A stretch of DNA of 64,000 nt. It comes from Chaunax sp. Z400. Taxonomy: Eukaryota > Chordata > Actinopteri > Lophiiformes > Chaunacidae. The DNA lies in assembly GCA_037577475.1 (NCBI GenBank), contig CM075188.1:14404501-14468500 (forward strand), given 5' to 3'. Of the stretch, positions 36,896 to 51,600 are shown one piece after another; position 1 is the stretch's first letter; every line of letters starts with the position of its first letter. The notes under the pieces were generated by a model. That model was given only the letters and a program-made list of their open reading frames with translations. It searched no databases and was not told the DNA's origin. The position numbers and the translations under genes were made by a program.

Positions 36896-39800
36896 GTGTG
36901 TGACACCAGTGAATGGATGGTCGGCTGGTGTGTTGTAATGGGTGGAGGTCAACGCCCTGGTGGGCAGATAAGACCATGGCCTATCTGAATCACACAACCA
37001 TTTATTACGTTGACACACACAAACACACACATGTACTAAGGAAACGAGGAGTGGGATGGAGGAGGTTGGGGAGGAGGGGAGTGGAGGAGGCGGTCGAAAA
37101 GGGAAAAGGAGGGGAAGCTGGGAGGACGGACTGGATATTGGCCCAGGAAGGTGGGGGATGGAAGAATAAAGCGAAAGTAGGTGGAAAGGTACAGGGGAAG
37201 ATAGGGATGATGAATGACAGCAGAGGAGAAGTGGAGAGAAGAGGAGGGAGCGATGCTGGGGTAGGGGGTCATGAAGGTGGAGCGGTAATGAGGTGGGAAT
37301 GAGGGTGATCTCATTCCGCGATGTAAGGAATAGGGCTGAGGGTCACAGGGTTAGTGAAGTCTTTGTGTCAGTGCATGTGTGTGCTTACCTCCTGAGACAG
37401 GTAGGGGAGGACTTGTGCGCAGATCCCGTTCAATCTCTTCACGATCTCAGCCTTTGGAAAGGAGAGTTTTTTTTATTAGTTAAAGGATAATACAGTTATT
37501 ACTCTACATTTTTGCTACTGTCACCAAATCCCAAGACAAGACCCCAATCAACAGTGTGTTAGTCTCAGTATTTTCCCAACGTCTTTGCCTTCTCTGAGGA
37601 ACTCAGTCGCTCCCGTAGCTTTTAGGAAACATAACTCAAACAGTAGTATGAACGGTGTATTTGGTGAGGACTCATTTCAAATGTGATGAATATTGGTGCT
37701 CTAGTGAGTTTACAGCAGGACAGTGTGGATGGGACTGACTCAAAATAAACAACAGTGCCCACATTCATTGGCCCTTTTTACACAAAGATCGCACAATAGC
37801 ACTGTCCAACAGCCTCACCACTGCTGGATCAGAGACAGAACAACAGTGACCGGCCCCCATTACGCCTTTGTAACATGTAAACAGAATGGTGAGGTGCAAT
37901 AAAGGCACCAACTGTCCCACCTTGAACAGGCTGCATAAAAGGGGCGATTGTAACGTAGCAGCATGTCATCCATTGCACAAGGACGCTGTAAAATGTAAAT
38001 AATGTTTTAAAAAAAAGTTGGGACAGAGTCATGTTTACCAATGTGTTGCATCATCTCTTCTTTCAACAACACTCTGTAAGCCTTTGGGAGTGGAATGTTT
38101 TCCCATTCTTGCCTGACGTGGAATTTCAGCTGCTCGAGAGTTCGGCGTCTCCTTTGTCATATTTTACGTGTCATAATGCTCCAAACATTTTCAATGGGTG
38201 ACAAGTCGGGACTGTAGGACCCGGACTCTTTTACTACGGAGCCATGCTGTTGTAATACGTACAGAATGTGGTTTGGCATTGTCTTGCTGAAATAAACAAG
38301 ACCTTCCCTGAAAAAGATGTTGCCTACTTGGCAGCATATGTTGCTCCAAAACCTGTATATATCGTTCAGCAGGTGCAGGTTTACCCATGCCATGTGCATT
38401 AATGCACCCCCATAGCATCACAGATGCTGGCTTTTGAACTGTGTGCTGATAACAAGCCGGATGGTCCCCCTCCCTCGAACTGTGTTCACAGACAATGGCT
38501 TTTGGAAGTGTTCCTGAGCCCATGCAGCGATGTCCACTACAGAATCCTGTCTGTTTTTAATGCAGTGATGTCTGAGGGGCCGAAGATCACAGCCATCCAG
38601 TATTGGTTTAAAGCCTTGTCCCTTGCTTACAGAGATTTCTTCAGATTCTCTCAATCTTTTAATGATATTTTGTACTATAAACGATGAAATCCCCAAATTA
38701 TTTGCAATTTAACGTTGAGAAACTTTATTTATAGTACAGCAGCAAAGGTTGGGAAAACCCAAGTCTGTGGTGTTTGGGTTTTGAAGCTCGATCCAAGGGC
38801 TTTTTTAATGACATTTTGACATGTCACAGTAGGAAATGTTTAGGGACAAATAAAATTAATTTAGTTGCTTCAGTGCCCGGGTCCTGGTCCTGGTGAGGTG
38901 TGTGCCGGCTCACTGTCACAGTGTCACGCCTTCATATTTCTCAAAAGTCTATAATGCATATGCAATTTTACACACACACACACTCTCATGCACACACACC
39001 ATTTTCTCTTCTCCCTCACGCATATTCCTCATCTTTTTCAGATACAGGTCTATTATCACATTTGGTTGGTAATCATCCAATCCGTCTGAGATATGCAAAG
39101 AAGCAGTAATTGTGTTAGAGTGTAATTTGTGGTGTGATGAGGAGAGAGGGGCCCTCCTAACAGTCATTCAGCATGCAGAGCACAACTACCCATCAAATGC
39201 TTCTCTCCTATCTGCTCATCATTACACATACACACTGCCTGACAAATCTAAAATGTCTCTCTAAAACGTCTCTGCGGGACCGGCTCCATGCTAACTATGA
39301 CTCTTCGTCTTTTTCAGTACCCTTCATGCCATCTCTCTCCCTTTTTCCCCAACCCAGCTTCTGTCTCTTTTTATCTGAGCTCTCTATTATCCTGCTCTCG
39401 GTGTCTCTCCCTCAGATTTTTTTTTTTTTAAATCTGAATGCTCTATCTCTTTTGTGCCCTCTTAACATTTTACTCTGCTCCTTTCAAGTGCTGCTGGCGC
39501 ACACATTCACCAACAACAGTATTGTATGCATGCAAATAAAACAGAGGATACAAAACTGAGCTAGGACTCAATGCATTAAGGATCTCCAAAAGACTGAAGT
39601 CAGTTGTTTTTTTTGCCACCTTAAATATGCTTTGCCTTTTGTAATTTGAAAATTTAGATGCAAAAGGGAACACAAACACATAAAACATGTTTTCAAGTAG
39701 ATTTACAATGTATTTCATGGAAGCAAGGATGGCAGCCTAAACAAACCAAACATTTCACAGACCTCCTCAAGGTGTCCTGCTTTTGTGTCTGAATGGCACA

Positions 39801-42582
39801 GTTTGAGTCTCTTGTGTTATTGCTCCCTGCCAATAATGTACCTGGACATAATACATTCAGTACACATACATACACACAAAAGCTCAATATGATTTAAATA
39901 AAATAAGACTTTTCTTTTCTTAAGAAAAAAAATGAAGAACCTGCACACATTGCTAGCACAGTGAAAGTCACTGAACACATACAGTACCAACACGTTTGTA
40001 ACTACAAAAAGAGCCCTTCTCACACAGTGATCGCACAACAGTTTTCTGTGTTTACACTGAGCAGAACGATGGCAGAACAATAGCGCTCCTGTGTGTGATT
40101 TTAAATAGCGAGCTGGCGTATCGCAAGCAAAAGAGGCGTGCCGAATAACACAGCAGCACTGGCGTGTAGTGTGGTGTCATGCATATGCGTCGACCAAAAG
40201 AATGGATGAACATGGCAAAAACAATCATTTCCTGTCCCTGTTACATGGCGGCCGATTTCGTCCTCTGCTCGGAGGGTAAGGATCTCCCGGACCTCGTGCC
40301 GTCTCCCCAGTCTGAAGACATTTTGTTTTCTTCTTCTTTCAGTTAACTAAGGTTCGGCAAGAGGTGGAATAAACAGATACCCTATTACGCCCGCATATAT
40401 ACAGAACACTCCAGGTGCAATAGAGGCACACTAAGCCCACCTCGAACAGGCTGTGTAAAAGGGGCTAAAGTAATGCAGCAAATTGAGATGCTGGGAATAG
40501 ATTGCTTGGAAAAGCCATCGTTGCTTTAAAAATATGTGAACTAATGCTTAAAGCAAGCTGGAAGGACATTATTTCAGCTCAACTACTTTTACTTAAAGAA
40601 ATGATCTAGATCAGGGATGTGAAGTTCAAATTCATGCCGAGCCACATCAGCATTGTCCTCAATGGGCCGGTTATAAACTTAAGAGTCTACAAATGTATCC
40701 AGTTGTTAACAATTTACGTAATTGCCTCTGCATTTGATCAACAAATACTAACTTGCTCTGGAAGCAAGCCCTGCAAAAATAATGGCAAACGGACATTTGA
40801 GTGTACAACTATTGACATCCATTCAGCATAAAATGCTTAAGCCACAATAAAGCTGGCTTTAACCGCTCCATTTATTTTTTACCGTAGCTCTTGTGAACAT
40901 ATTCTACTGTGAACAGAGGCTACCTTTTCATTATTGGACTTTTTTTTTTGCTTTGTAGGTAAGGGTAGCATATTTGGCTTTGTGTCTGTTGTCAAAATTA
41001 AGCTATGAATTGCATTCTTCATGCACTGCCACTGCCTCGGTACTGTTATGACTTAGGAGTCATGGTAATGTTAATTTGCATGATTGCTCATTGTTATGTA
41101 TGACAGCTCTCTCTCCTCCCTCCCTCACTGCAGCCAATTAGGGTTAGAAAACTATTTGCAGGCGGTGTCTTCCTGAGTGGGCAGGTTGACACCTATCCTA
41201 GCAGCTGATTGGAGGATCAAAGATCTAAGTGGGTGGGTGACGAGGATCCGACCAGCTGATTGGAGAGGAGAAGATATAAGGTCTCTCACCCTCTCTCAAT
41301 GACGGCTGTTTGTCATTCGGACTATGTTAATTGTTAGAGATGTGCTTTTGAGTGTTGCTCAATAAATGAGAAAGCTATAGCTTGTTTAGTAATTAAGGCT
41401 TGAGTCAGTAACTCTTCGTTTTTGGTAACTGGTTCCTTTGCATATCTTGTAAATAGAGTAAATAAACATAACAGATGGAGCAGACTTGTACCCAGAAGCC
41501 CTTTTTGTTTTGTTGTCAGCTATTGTGATACTGAGATGCTATATAAGCTATGTTGATATCTAGTGGGTAGATAGCCTTCAGTGAGCAGATAACAAAATCT
41601 TGTTGTATTCTGGGGAATGTAGTTTACTGACACCATACTTTTGTGATGCTACATAGAATTGCATTGCACCAGTTATAGTCTTTGCAGCTTCTTGAGGGTC
41701 ACATAAAATGAGGTCCAGACTCCTCAGGATTTGAGTTTGACACGTGATCTAGATACTTTTTCCAGCACACCTAACAAGAGTAACTAGCTCGAAGGTCATC
41801 AACAGTTTAACCTATAGGCATAAAGTCCCCTCTGTATAGATGAACATATGGGAAATTTGCTGTACTACATATTACGTGTGATGGTAACTCAACAAAAGAA
41901 TGCACTTTATGTAGACACACAATGAAAGCATCTGCGTTATATATTATATGAAAAAAAGATAGACGCAAAGGTTATGTTTTCAGGTGGGACGGACATTCAA
42001 GAATTAACGTGGAGGAAACGGAACAATAGAAAGAGGAACCCGGTAAGTATGGAGCTTTATTCAAAATATTTCCAGTTCAATCCACAACTCAAATTTGCTT
42101 CTTCTCCTCACTGAGACGAAACGGAGAGAAAACAGACAGAGACAAGAGACCGAAGACAGAGGGAGTGAGCAGAATGGATCAAGAGGGAGCAATTGAATGT
42201 GTGAGTGTGAGAGAGAGAATTAAAGAGGTAAAATAGAGACAGAGGTGGAGAGGGAAGAGGACAAGCTGGGGGTGGAGGGAGGCAGTGCACAATAGGCCTA
42301 GACATGAATGCTTCTCAACACTTCATTCCACACATCCCCTTCAATTTCAACTCTCTAATAGAGCTAGCGACTCTCTGCAACCACTTACACTGTGCTCAAA
42401 GAGAGCATCAAATAACAGGAGCAGACATGCACAGAAACACACAAGTCCTTATGAACATGTGGCGCGCACACGCACACGCACACACGTGACTGTGGATTTC
42501 ATCCCCGTCAGAAAAAAGGGTGTGATGAGCTGCACACACACAGCTCTGTGTTTGTGTGTGCTTGCTTGTGTGTGTGCAAGCC

Positions 42583-42627
<45 letters not shown>

Positions 42628-45600
42628 GCCCGCATGCATCACAGTGCCTGTCTTGTGTTTCCTCCCCCTGAGTTTGTGTGGCTGCATGTATGTGAAAGCC
42701 TTTCAATCATGGAAGATGCTACTTCTGTCTGCGTGTGTCCATTTATCAAAGCACGCTCGGTTCTCTCAACATGGCTATCAGTGTGCACCGTCAATCATAA
42801 CGCAGTGTGTGCGTTTGTGTGGACGGGAACCGCCAGACGAGGTCACCGATAAGGGCTGGCCCTTTGGAGGCCCATCGCTCTCTCTCTCTCCTACATTCTG
42901 AGAATAAATTACCCCCTGAGCACCAGCCACACACACTGATGTATGGATATCAGCCCTCAGCACTGGCCTCCTCTAACTAAATGAAGGCTTACTTTTTTTT
43001 TCAAAATGGCCAACTGATTCCACCTGCACTGTCAATACTGGATTTAGGGGAGGCTGCTCAAATGATATTCTGCTGATAAATGGGGGAAGTGTTGCAAAGA
43101 TTCTCTACAGTAACTCAGGATTTGTTGCTACATCAATATCAAAATTGTGATTAGTCAAAACTGACATTTCCAGGACTTGGAAATGATAAAATTAACTTGC
43201 TTATACACATTCAGATCCTCACCATCACCATGGAATAGTGTTCAGAATGAACGAAAAGTGATTTGGCAACAACAAAAAAATGCTGGGAGATTATCTCTGC
43301 AATTCAGATCTGTCAATCGGTGAGCTGCAGGTGCATCGTGGGGAATGAGGCTGGAAATGCCCCACCACATCTGCATTGACACAATAACACAGTGTGAGTT
43401 ACTTTGGATGCTCAAGGTTCTGGAAGCAGAAGTTGTTTTTTGTTTGTTTTTGAAAGGATGATGTTAGCAGACTGGCAGCTGGAAAATCTCCAAAATTTGT
43501 TGGCCATGGAACTCTCCCTGTTTGAATCATAATTACAAAGAAACAACTGTGATGACAGACAGACAATGAAGGACTGGCGGTCCTTGAGACACCAATTTTA
43601 AAATGATGCTGTCTGATGATGCTTGTCCCACTGATTGTGGGGAGAAGTTTTTAAAAAAAAACAAAAAACCCCCCAAAAAAACCTCACTTCTGAATTCTTG
43701 ATGAATGTCAGATGAATTCAACAAATTTTGGTGTGGTGCTTTTTTTTTAGCCCTATATTGTGACAACTACTTGTTCTGTAATTTCTATAGCTCTTATTTG
43801 TGGTTTTTACTGGATTTTTTTTCATAGCATGTCAAAGACAGAAGTGCACGTGAACACCTGGTAGACAAGTCAGTAGTAGAAGTATATATAAAAAAAGGTA
43901 GAATATTCAGTACAAAGTCTCAGAAACAAAGTTAATATAATTTTGAAGGCCATAACAATAAACTAAATGTGTAGTTAAAGATTCCAGGGCACTTTTCAAC
44001 ACACTGATGCCTGAAGATTGTAAGGTTCATTATTGTTCCAATAATTTTTGTTTTTGTTAGTCACAGACCATCACAGTTTTATGTGTGATGTGATGGGAAA
44101 CCGAGTGTTTTTCTAAAAGGATCAAATGTAGACTCACCTGTTTGTGCATCTCAATATTCAGTCCGTAGGACATCTCATAGTACTGGATAGGGAAAGAGAG
44201 GGTGACAAAAAGAAAAAAGTTACACAGGAGCTCAATGCTAACATCATGCAAGATTTGTCGTGTGTGTGTGATGTGCACCTAGACAACACTGTGATGGGAA
44301 ATCATACTAAAACTATTTTTCAGTTGGCATTCTTAACAAAAAAAGGTCTCATTTATTAGTTGTTTATAATTATTTATATAATATATACAAATATAATAAA
44401 ATAATATAAACAAAAGTATGTGTCATGATTCACAATTCATACAGAAAATTTGACGATTTAAGACAATAAAAAATAGTGACATCTGGACATGCAGTGGAGA
44501 GCATTGCTCATTAAGAACTACAACTACATGGCACAATTTGGAAGATTTTCATGAAGCTAAAAAATGTATAACATAGTAAATTATTGATGAACGTCAAGGC
44601 TGAAAATAAACTAAATTATTCTTCAACACAAAGTGCATGATTGACCTGTGATGACATATCTTAGACATCTTAATGATTCCCATCCACCAAGATGTCAGAT
44701 TTCGATTCTACCAACCTATCCTCGCCAGAAACGCGCCTGCATTCACACATTCAGAGAGAAAGCAGACGTCTACAAAGAGGAAAAGGAACTGAGAGAGAAA
44801 AGGAGACAGTAGAAAGCCTCTGTTGTGAGTGAGTGTCTGTGTGTGTGTCTGTGTCTGTGTGTGTAAGTGTTCAGTGTTAATGAGAGGGCCACCCTCCAGG
44901 CATCAACCCTGTTAATCACCCACTCTGTCTGCAGGGGGACTGGCTCTGTTACTGGAAAACAAACAACACACACACACACTTACATGCGCACACTGCTGTT
45001 GTTTTCGGTTTGATCTCACACCGACACCGACTTGTATGTGCATGCATGCATGCACGCACGCACAAGCACACACACCCACACCCCAGGAACACATACAAAC
45101 ACACACTCCTTTTTTTGTAGCTGTTCATGCCCACGCGGAAGCTCCCTAAAGTAATTACAGCGCTGGGGAAATTGAGGTGCTGCCGCTGGCCAGGGGAGTG
45201 GGCAACCTGATATGCTATTAGAAGTTTGTGTGTGTGTGTCAGTGTGTGTGTGTAGCTTGTTGTGGGGATACAAGGCCAGGCCTGTTACTGATGGAGTGGA
45301 AGTGCAATTGAAAGTGTGGGCGTATATGTGCATGTTGTGTCCGTGTGTGTGTGTGTTCATGTTGGTGTGTGCTTGTCTGTGACTGGCTGTGTAAAAGAGA
45401 GTTTGAGTGAAGGAGGAGGGTTGAGCCATGTTGCATCCACCGTTTTTCATTCAGTAGTTATCGCAACATTCTATAACATATTTAAGGACCCACTTTAATG
45501 ACAACTACGGTGAAACATGAGTTATAATGCTATGTCAATGTACCACTCTCCCAATTAGGACTACCATTTTTATAAAAACAGAAGTTGCAAAATTGATGTA

Positions 45601-48600
45601 GCTCCATTCATTCGTGTTGCTTCTGTTAGCTTAAGCCACACTTACGCTACAGGGGAATCAGGTTGACTTGATGTCCCTGCCCTGTTACAACCTTCTCACT
45701 CTGGTGAAGCTTATATCATATCATCATACATAGCTTTCTAAATGTTCCTCCCAAGGTGCGAATTATCTCTATAATTTTCTTTATGCTCAAAAGCATCTTC
45801 TCATCGGTGTTCTCAATAAATATGAATAAACACCATTGCTCTGATATGGACATTGGTTTGCTACTGTCTGAATTAATAAGATTGTATAGACTGTATACAC
45901 AATACAGCAGGGCTTCATTGCTTACTTCTAGGTTTGCAACGGTATGAGATTTTCATGGTTGCATTCTGTAGTATCCCACTATTTCATTATTAATAATAAT
46001 AATAATCATAATACTAATAATAGCCATAGGAGTATTTATAGTGACCCATAAAGGAAAGAAAATAGAGGTTTTGCTTTGGTTGAACAAAAGCTATATAGTG
46101 GAATCACGAAACTATTTTTTAGAGGAAGTATGATTTAAAAAGTCTCAATTTGAAAAAAAAAGAAAAGAAAGAAAAAAGAAAGTTGTACATCTCCTGTTTG
46201 AAAAGAAACCAGGAGGAACTAGCCTGAGATCAGATTATCATAGCAACATGTATTTCTTGACTTCATTTCAGCCAGGTGTTATAATGATAAGTAGAATGAT
46301 AACATGATAAAACTATGATGTAACTATAACATGTTATATAACTGAAGTATGTTAGGACGAGTGGTGGAGGAAGAGTCACAGACAACACTGATGTCACTGT
46401 GGTGTATGAGGAAAGTTATTTCAATGGCGCATTTTATGATCAACATTTAAATGATTTTTTTTTTTACCTTAGCCATGAAATGTAATGCATGCAAATGTAA
46501 ACCACTTGTTTTCACCACTCATATTCTTTATTGTGTGACAACATAGAAAGGATCCTGTCTGTGTGTATCTCAGTTTGTGACTCTCTCTGTAGTTTCAGTT
46601 TCGATTGAAAATGAACTGATTGATTTCAATCATTTTCATCCCTGTAGTCTATGAATGTTCTTTGTTGAACACGTTTCTTTGTTAGGAATTTAAGTCATGA
46701 AAGGGACACAAACTGTGGTCTGACAGACGGATGATGCTTGTAAAAATGAGGGACTAGTTGAACGTGTTCCCTCCTTTAGCAACACTTTGTATCCACGTTT
46801 CTTACAAACTGGGTATCCGTCGTTGGTTTTTCAGATATCAAAAGTAGTCCCACGCTGCTGATTTTACTTTGTTTTGGCAGGACGGAGATCCGTCATATCT
46901 GTTTCGCTTCTCTGCTGCGTGTGTGGTGCCGGTTGCACTCTCTGACAGGCAGTCGCAGAGTAATGGAGATTCTACTATGATACCGTGTTCATGGTATACC
47001 CATCAAATTTTATACCTTGGTATATTGTGAAACTGGTAACTGCTACAAGGCTACCTGGGATTTTTTTTTACGTGCAAATTTCAAAAGTTGTTGACATTTT
47101 TACCTGCAATCTCACTATTTGTCTGCAAATCGCATGTCGGTATTTCGCACCCTGTTATCAAGGATTTTAAAACTCCCGTAGTGCCACCCTGGCTTTAGTG
47201 ACATTTTAACAGGGACTTCAGATTTGTTGCTGTGGTAACAATGATGTAGGCCAGGGGTTGAATTGACCCAGTATTTCCAGTCACTGACTGAATTTTTCAA
47301 ACAATTATGGAAAAAAAATGAAGGCCATCCCTTATTTTGACAGATTATAATAGTGATATAATGTAACATAAGGTAATTCGTACACAACACTGTTAATAAC
47401 CACATATAGAACACCTAAAGTTGACTTTGATGCAGTTCTCGGCATATTTCTCTATCTGGGGGCTGACAGCACGTTGAAGAGTTTCAGGCTGGAGGCCTTG
47501 GAGCACGTCTCTGACCACAGCAGATCACAGAGGGGTGAAGCTGTGTCGCTGGTGCAGAGGGAGAGCATGCTGGGGGATTTCCTCCCAGTGAAGTGAGCGC
47601 TTGCGGACTACCCAGTTTAACAGCTGGGCCAAACAGGCCGTTTGAAGAGTGCCTGATAGTTGAGTTGCTGAAGTGTTGTAGCTCACATGCCTGCGTGTCC
47701 TCACTGACAAACTTGCTGCTGAAATGCTGCTACAGCCCCTTTTTTTCTACATTGTCTTTGACAATTACAATTAATGATGATATGATTTCCCTTTAGCCTC
47801 ACTTAGGGGCCGTTTACACGACAACGGTTTCACCCTAAAATGGTAAACTTTTATTGTATTTTATATTTTTGTTTACACTACAACGGCGTTCTAGGGGCCT
47901 GATAACGAGTGTTATTATCTAAACAAGCAAAACGCAACTCCTCTGAAAATGATGACGACGCAGGCCCGCTTCGTGCATGCCTATTACGATTCCAACCTAA
48001 TGCACATGCACGGACAGAACACTATGGACTGAACAACAACAACAACAAAAACCATTTGCCTGTTCGTTTTTGTTGTGTTTTATTCATTCTACTCAAACGT
48101 AGATGTGTTGCACCTCAACTGTAATCTTATTCGGTGGTGATTTGACATGGGAAGCAGTAACTGCTCACACAGCTTGTGTGACATGAGTCCATGCAGACAA
48201 GGCAGAAGGTTTGTGTTAGGCTACAGCAGGTTAATTGAGAACAATTATTTTCCTGTAAATGGTTTAATCATATTTTAGGCTAAAAATGGCATTGTTCATA
48301 TTTGCCTGTTTAGTTACAATGGGCACATTTAGTGCGTTTTAGTGTATTCTATTATCACGGAAGAAAAAAGAAATCATTTGCTTCATGTGTTGATAACAAG
48401 AAAAAAAGACTGCTTGTTTGGTGGTATTTCTGTTTATCCTCTTCATGCCGTTATGAATGCATAATCTGTATAGTGTGTTCTATATATGAAATATTATTGT
48501 GATTGAGTTGTTTGTGAAAATTTAGTGCTTCGAAATAGGCTACATGTTTAATCGTACGAAAATTAAAATAATGTGCGTTTTTAGAAGACAGCCAACAGTG

Positions 48601-51600
48601 TCACTCTTTAAATCTAAAGTGCTTCAGATTAGTTCTCAGATGATTTGGTAAAAACTTGCTTAGTATACCTCACTTGTTCAATCCATTTAGTTTTAATTAA
48701 GCCAGTTTACAGATTGGGCGGCAGTTCATATGGTAGATCAGAGTGGCAGTGCTGTTTATGCATACGTCCCATATGCTGTATAGATTATAAAGATTGTGAT
48801 CTGAGCAGTTTAATTTTGCCCTCTTTAAACTCAAATTTCAAGTGAGAACCACCCATACTATAGGTGTGCTTGAGGTAGGCCTGTGGCTTATGTGCATCTC
48901 CTCAAAATGTAATGACAGCTTCTCAGCAGGCTATGTTATTGGTCTGCTCAAAAAAGGCTTTGAATTTTCTCTTACATGTTTCCAGTCCCAGTAATATCTG
49001 CCAAACACATCAGCAGTAGGCTGGTGAAAAAGCCAGGGCTTGTAATGCATGTACAACATTTTGAGGGGCCAAATCCTACAACTGGACTTCCCATTGAACT
49101 TTCAATTACTCTTTGCAAATATTTTTGAGGTTTCTTTCAGGGTTTTGATTTGGCATATGCTTAAATTAGGTCACAGAGAGAACTGGAAGAAAACACATGT
49201 TCTTAAAAGGCCAAAAGGCATGGTGCGGCTAGCATTGTTAGAGAAAACAATTTTCTTCTTGAAAAAATAGCTCATCGAAAAACTCCACTTCCTTTTTGAT
49301 GATAATATCAGCCTATAGGCTACCATGTATCCTGTTGGACATTTACCCAATCAACTATAACCCTTATCTGGATAACTTAAAGTAATTAACATCATAAATT
49401 CAAAGGAAAATTTATTTAATAGTGAATTTTAGATTAGAAGTAAGATTTACAATACATCTTAAAATAGCCATTTCTGAATGTGTGTGTGTGTGTGTCAGAT
49501 TGTGTGCACTCATGGTTGCCTGAAATAAACAGAGAGGAAGTGTGTAGGTGAGTGCGTGTATGTGTGTGTGCCTGTTGGCTGGCTGATGGTGGAAAGAGCA
49601 GTGCTGCGGCACAGATTAGATGAGATTAAAGCCAGTCAGAGGATCAATTAGAGGTAAAACATCAGACGGCTACACAGCTACGGCCGGCTACAATGAGATT
49701 AGCCCCAAGGTGGAGCCGCGAGTGGGTATGTACATCTGTGTTTGCGTGTGAACGTGTATGTGCGGAGAGACAGAGAGAGAGAGAGTTGGGGGGAAAGACA
49801 GGAAATGAAGGGGCTTGGGGAGACAGAAATAAAATAGTGTAGTGTAGTTCCTCCAGAAACACAATGGATAATCGAGGACAAATGCAATGTATTGTCAAAG
49901 GGTCTGTAGCGATGGCTGGGGCTGTGTGGGATGTTAATTTATACAAATAAAGATTGTGATTCTTACCTTCCACAATTCAGGCATACCAAAAATTGATTCT
50001 CACCAAATATTTATCATGTTAAAGTTTCTTTTCTTTTTTTTGCTTTGTTGAACGACGAGCCCTTTAAATCAAACGACAAAATTTGTCATTTGTTACTTCA
50101 CCAGAGGAATTCTATGATGTGATGCACCTTTCAACAGGATGACGTCATTTGTGAGTACTTTCCAAAACCGTTAAATTTTTTTTTTATAAACATTATCATT
50201 ATTAAACCTTTGTTAAGGTTTGGGTGGGTTGAGCGTAAATTTGATGAGGGTTTCCCTGGGTGGGCAGTATCTGAGTATCTGTGTAGTGAAAAAGCAACGC
50301 AGTTTACAAGTATATGGTCTAGAGTCAACACTCAATTTCAAATTGATAATCAATTTTGAATCAAATCATGGCACAAAAGAATCAAAAATTAATGGGGAGA
50401 TTCCCATCTATTGGTTGACATAAGACATTCTCCAACAGTGCAGTTTTCCTGCTTCATCTGGCCTTTGTGAATTCCATGATTTCAGTAATGTTGGTGTATA
50501 CAATTTTTTCTGAACAAACAGAACTGATAGCAAAACTCGTGAAAATAAGACCTAAGTTGTAATAAACCAGAATGACTTTTTAAGACACAAATGAATGAAA
50601 AACTGCACCACAGGAGGGTGGTGGGGGGAGGAATGTTGGTGCACAAGGAAAGGAAGAGTGTCAACTGACAGAGCGGGTGAAAACATTATAATATTGGTAA
50701 GTCATTTATTTTCATATAAACATCAACCTCTGAAGCAACAGATCTGAAACAACTGAAAGGAAATGATCACATTAGCCAAATGTACTGTGGTAACATGACA
50801 TTTAAGGATGAACAAGCCATCACTTTTTGTGCACAACAGACACACAGATTCACTCACCATAATATAATGACGCTGCATCTCTGACTTCTCACTGGCCAAC
50901 TTGTCACACTCCAGCTTCAAACTGAGGAGAGAGGGAGAGGAGAGGAGAGGAGAGGAGCAGTGAGTCAGACCTTGCTAGTCAGTTTGACAGACTTCCTTCT
51001 AAAGTGCTGATGCCAGGTGACTTCTGCCCCCTTCATCATTACCACTACTTTCACCAAAGGCACTGTCATTGCTTTAATTATCACTTCAGCCCTCATCACC
51101 GCCTTTTGAGAAACTGATTATCGTCATTTCAGCCAGCATTACCATCTTGATCATCATCACCACCTTCATCGTCGTCGGCATTACCGCCGTCATCGTGTCA
51201 CTTTTCAGCGGCAACGTTTTTCAAAGAGTTTGACAGGTTGTCTCTTGACAGGAGGAGGTCAAACTTATTCCTGAACTCCAGAGACGCATCTGACCCAAAT
51301 GTCTACTTTCTATATCTAAGAAGAGGAAGTCAAGTACAAAGTCTAAATATAGAGTTGGAGCGTTTCCTGCAACCCTGTCCCTGCGACGGCCATTAGCTGT
51401 GATCATGTCACTGCTGATGTCACGCAAGGCGACAGGACAAAGGAGGACACGTCAACAAGTCACCCTGATGGTCAAATGAAAAAGACAGGGGGGAAAAAAT
51501 ACTATTCAATGCTTTTGACTGAAGCAGCCAGTTCCAACGTGTCAGTCTCAGAAGGCATCATGCAATATGAGGACTGGATAAGACTCAGATCACATCAAGA

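Larger units (their letters stand above)
37452..44137 (-). other. tle5 intron 4 with several transposon insertions
   Basis: This 6.7-kb intron contains a small MITE (37.77-37.95 kb), a deleted Tc1/mariner copy (38.0-38.7 kb), a second MITE of the same family (40.01-40.47 kb), a hAT-like element with a nested solo LTR (40.6-41.75 kb) and a GT microsatellite (42.58 kb). The remaining stretches, 38.8-40.0 kb and 42.7-44.1 kb, show nothing recognisable. Confidence 0.85.
44183..50857 (-). other. tle5 intron 3
   Basis: This 6.7-kb intron contains CA/GT-rich stretches near 44.83-45.4 kb, a possible repeat element at 45.9-47.05 kb, and a hAT-like end near 47.8 kb. From 48.1 to 50.8 kb it is AT-rich with no feature I can name beyond short GT and GA runs near 49.48 and 49.77 kb. 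Confidence 0.85.
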
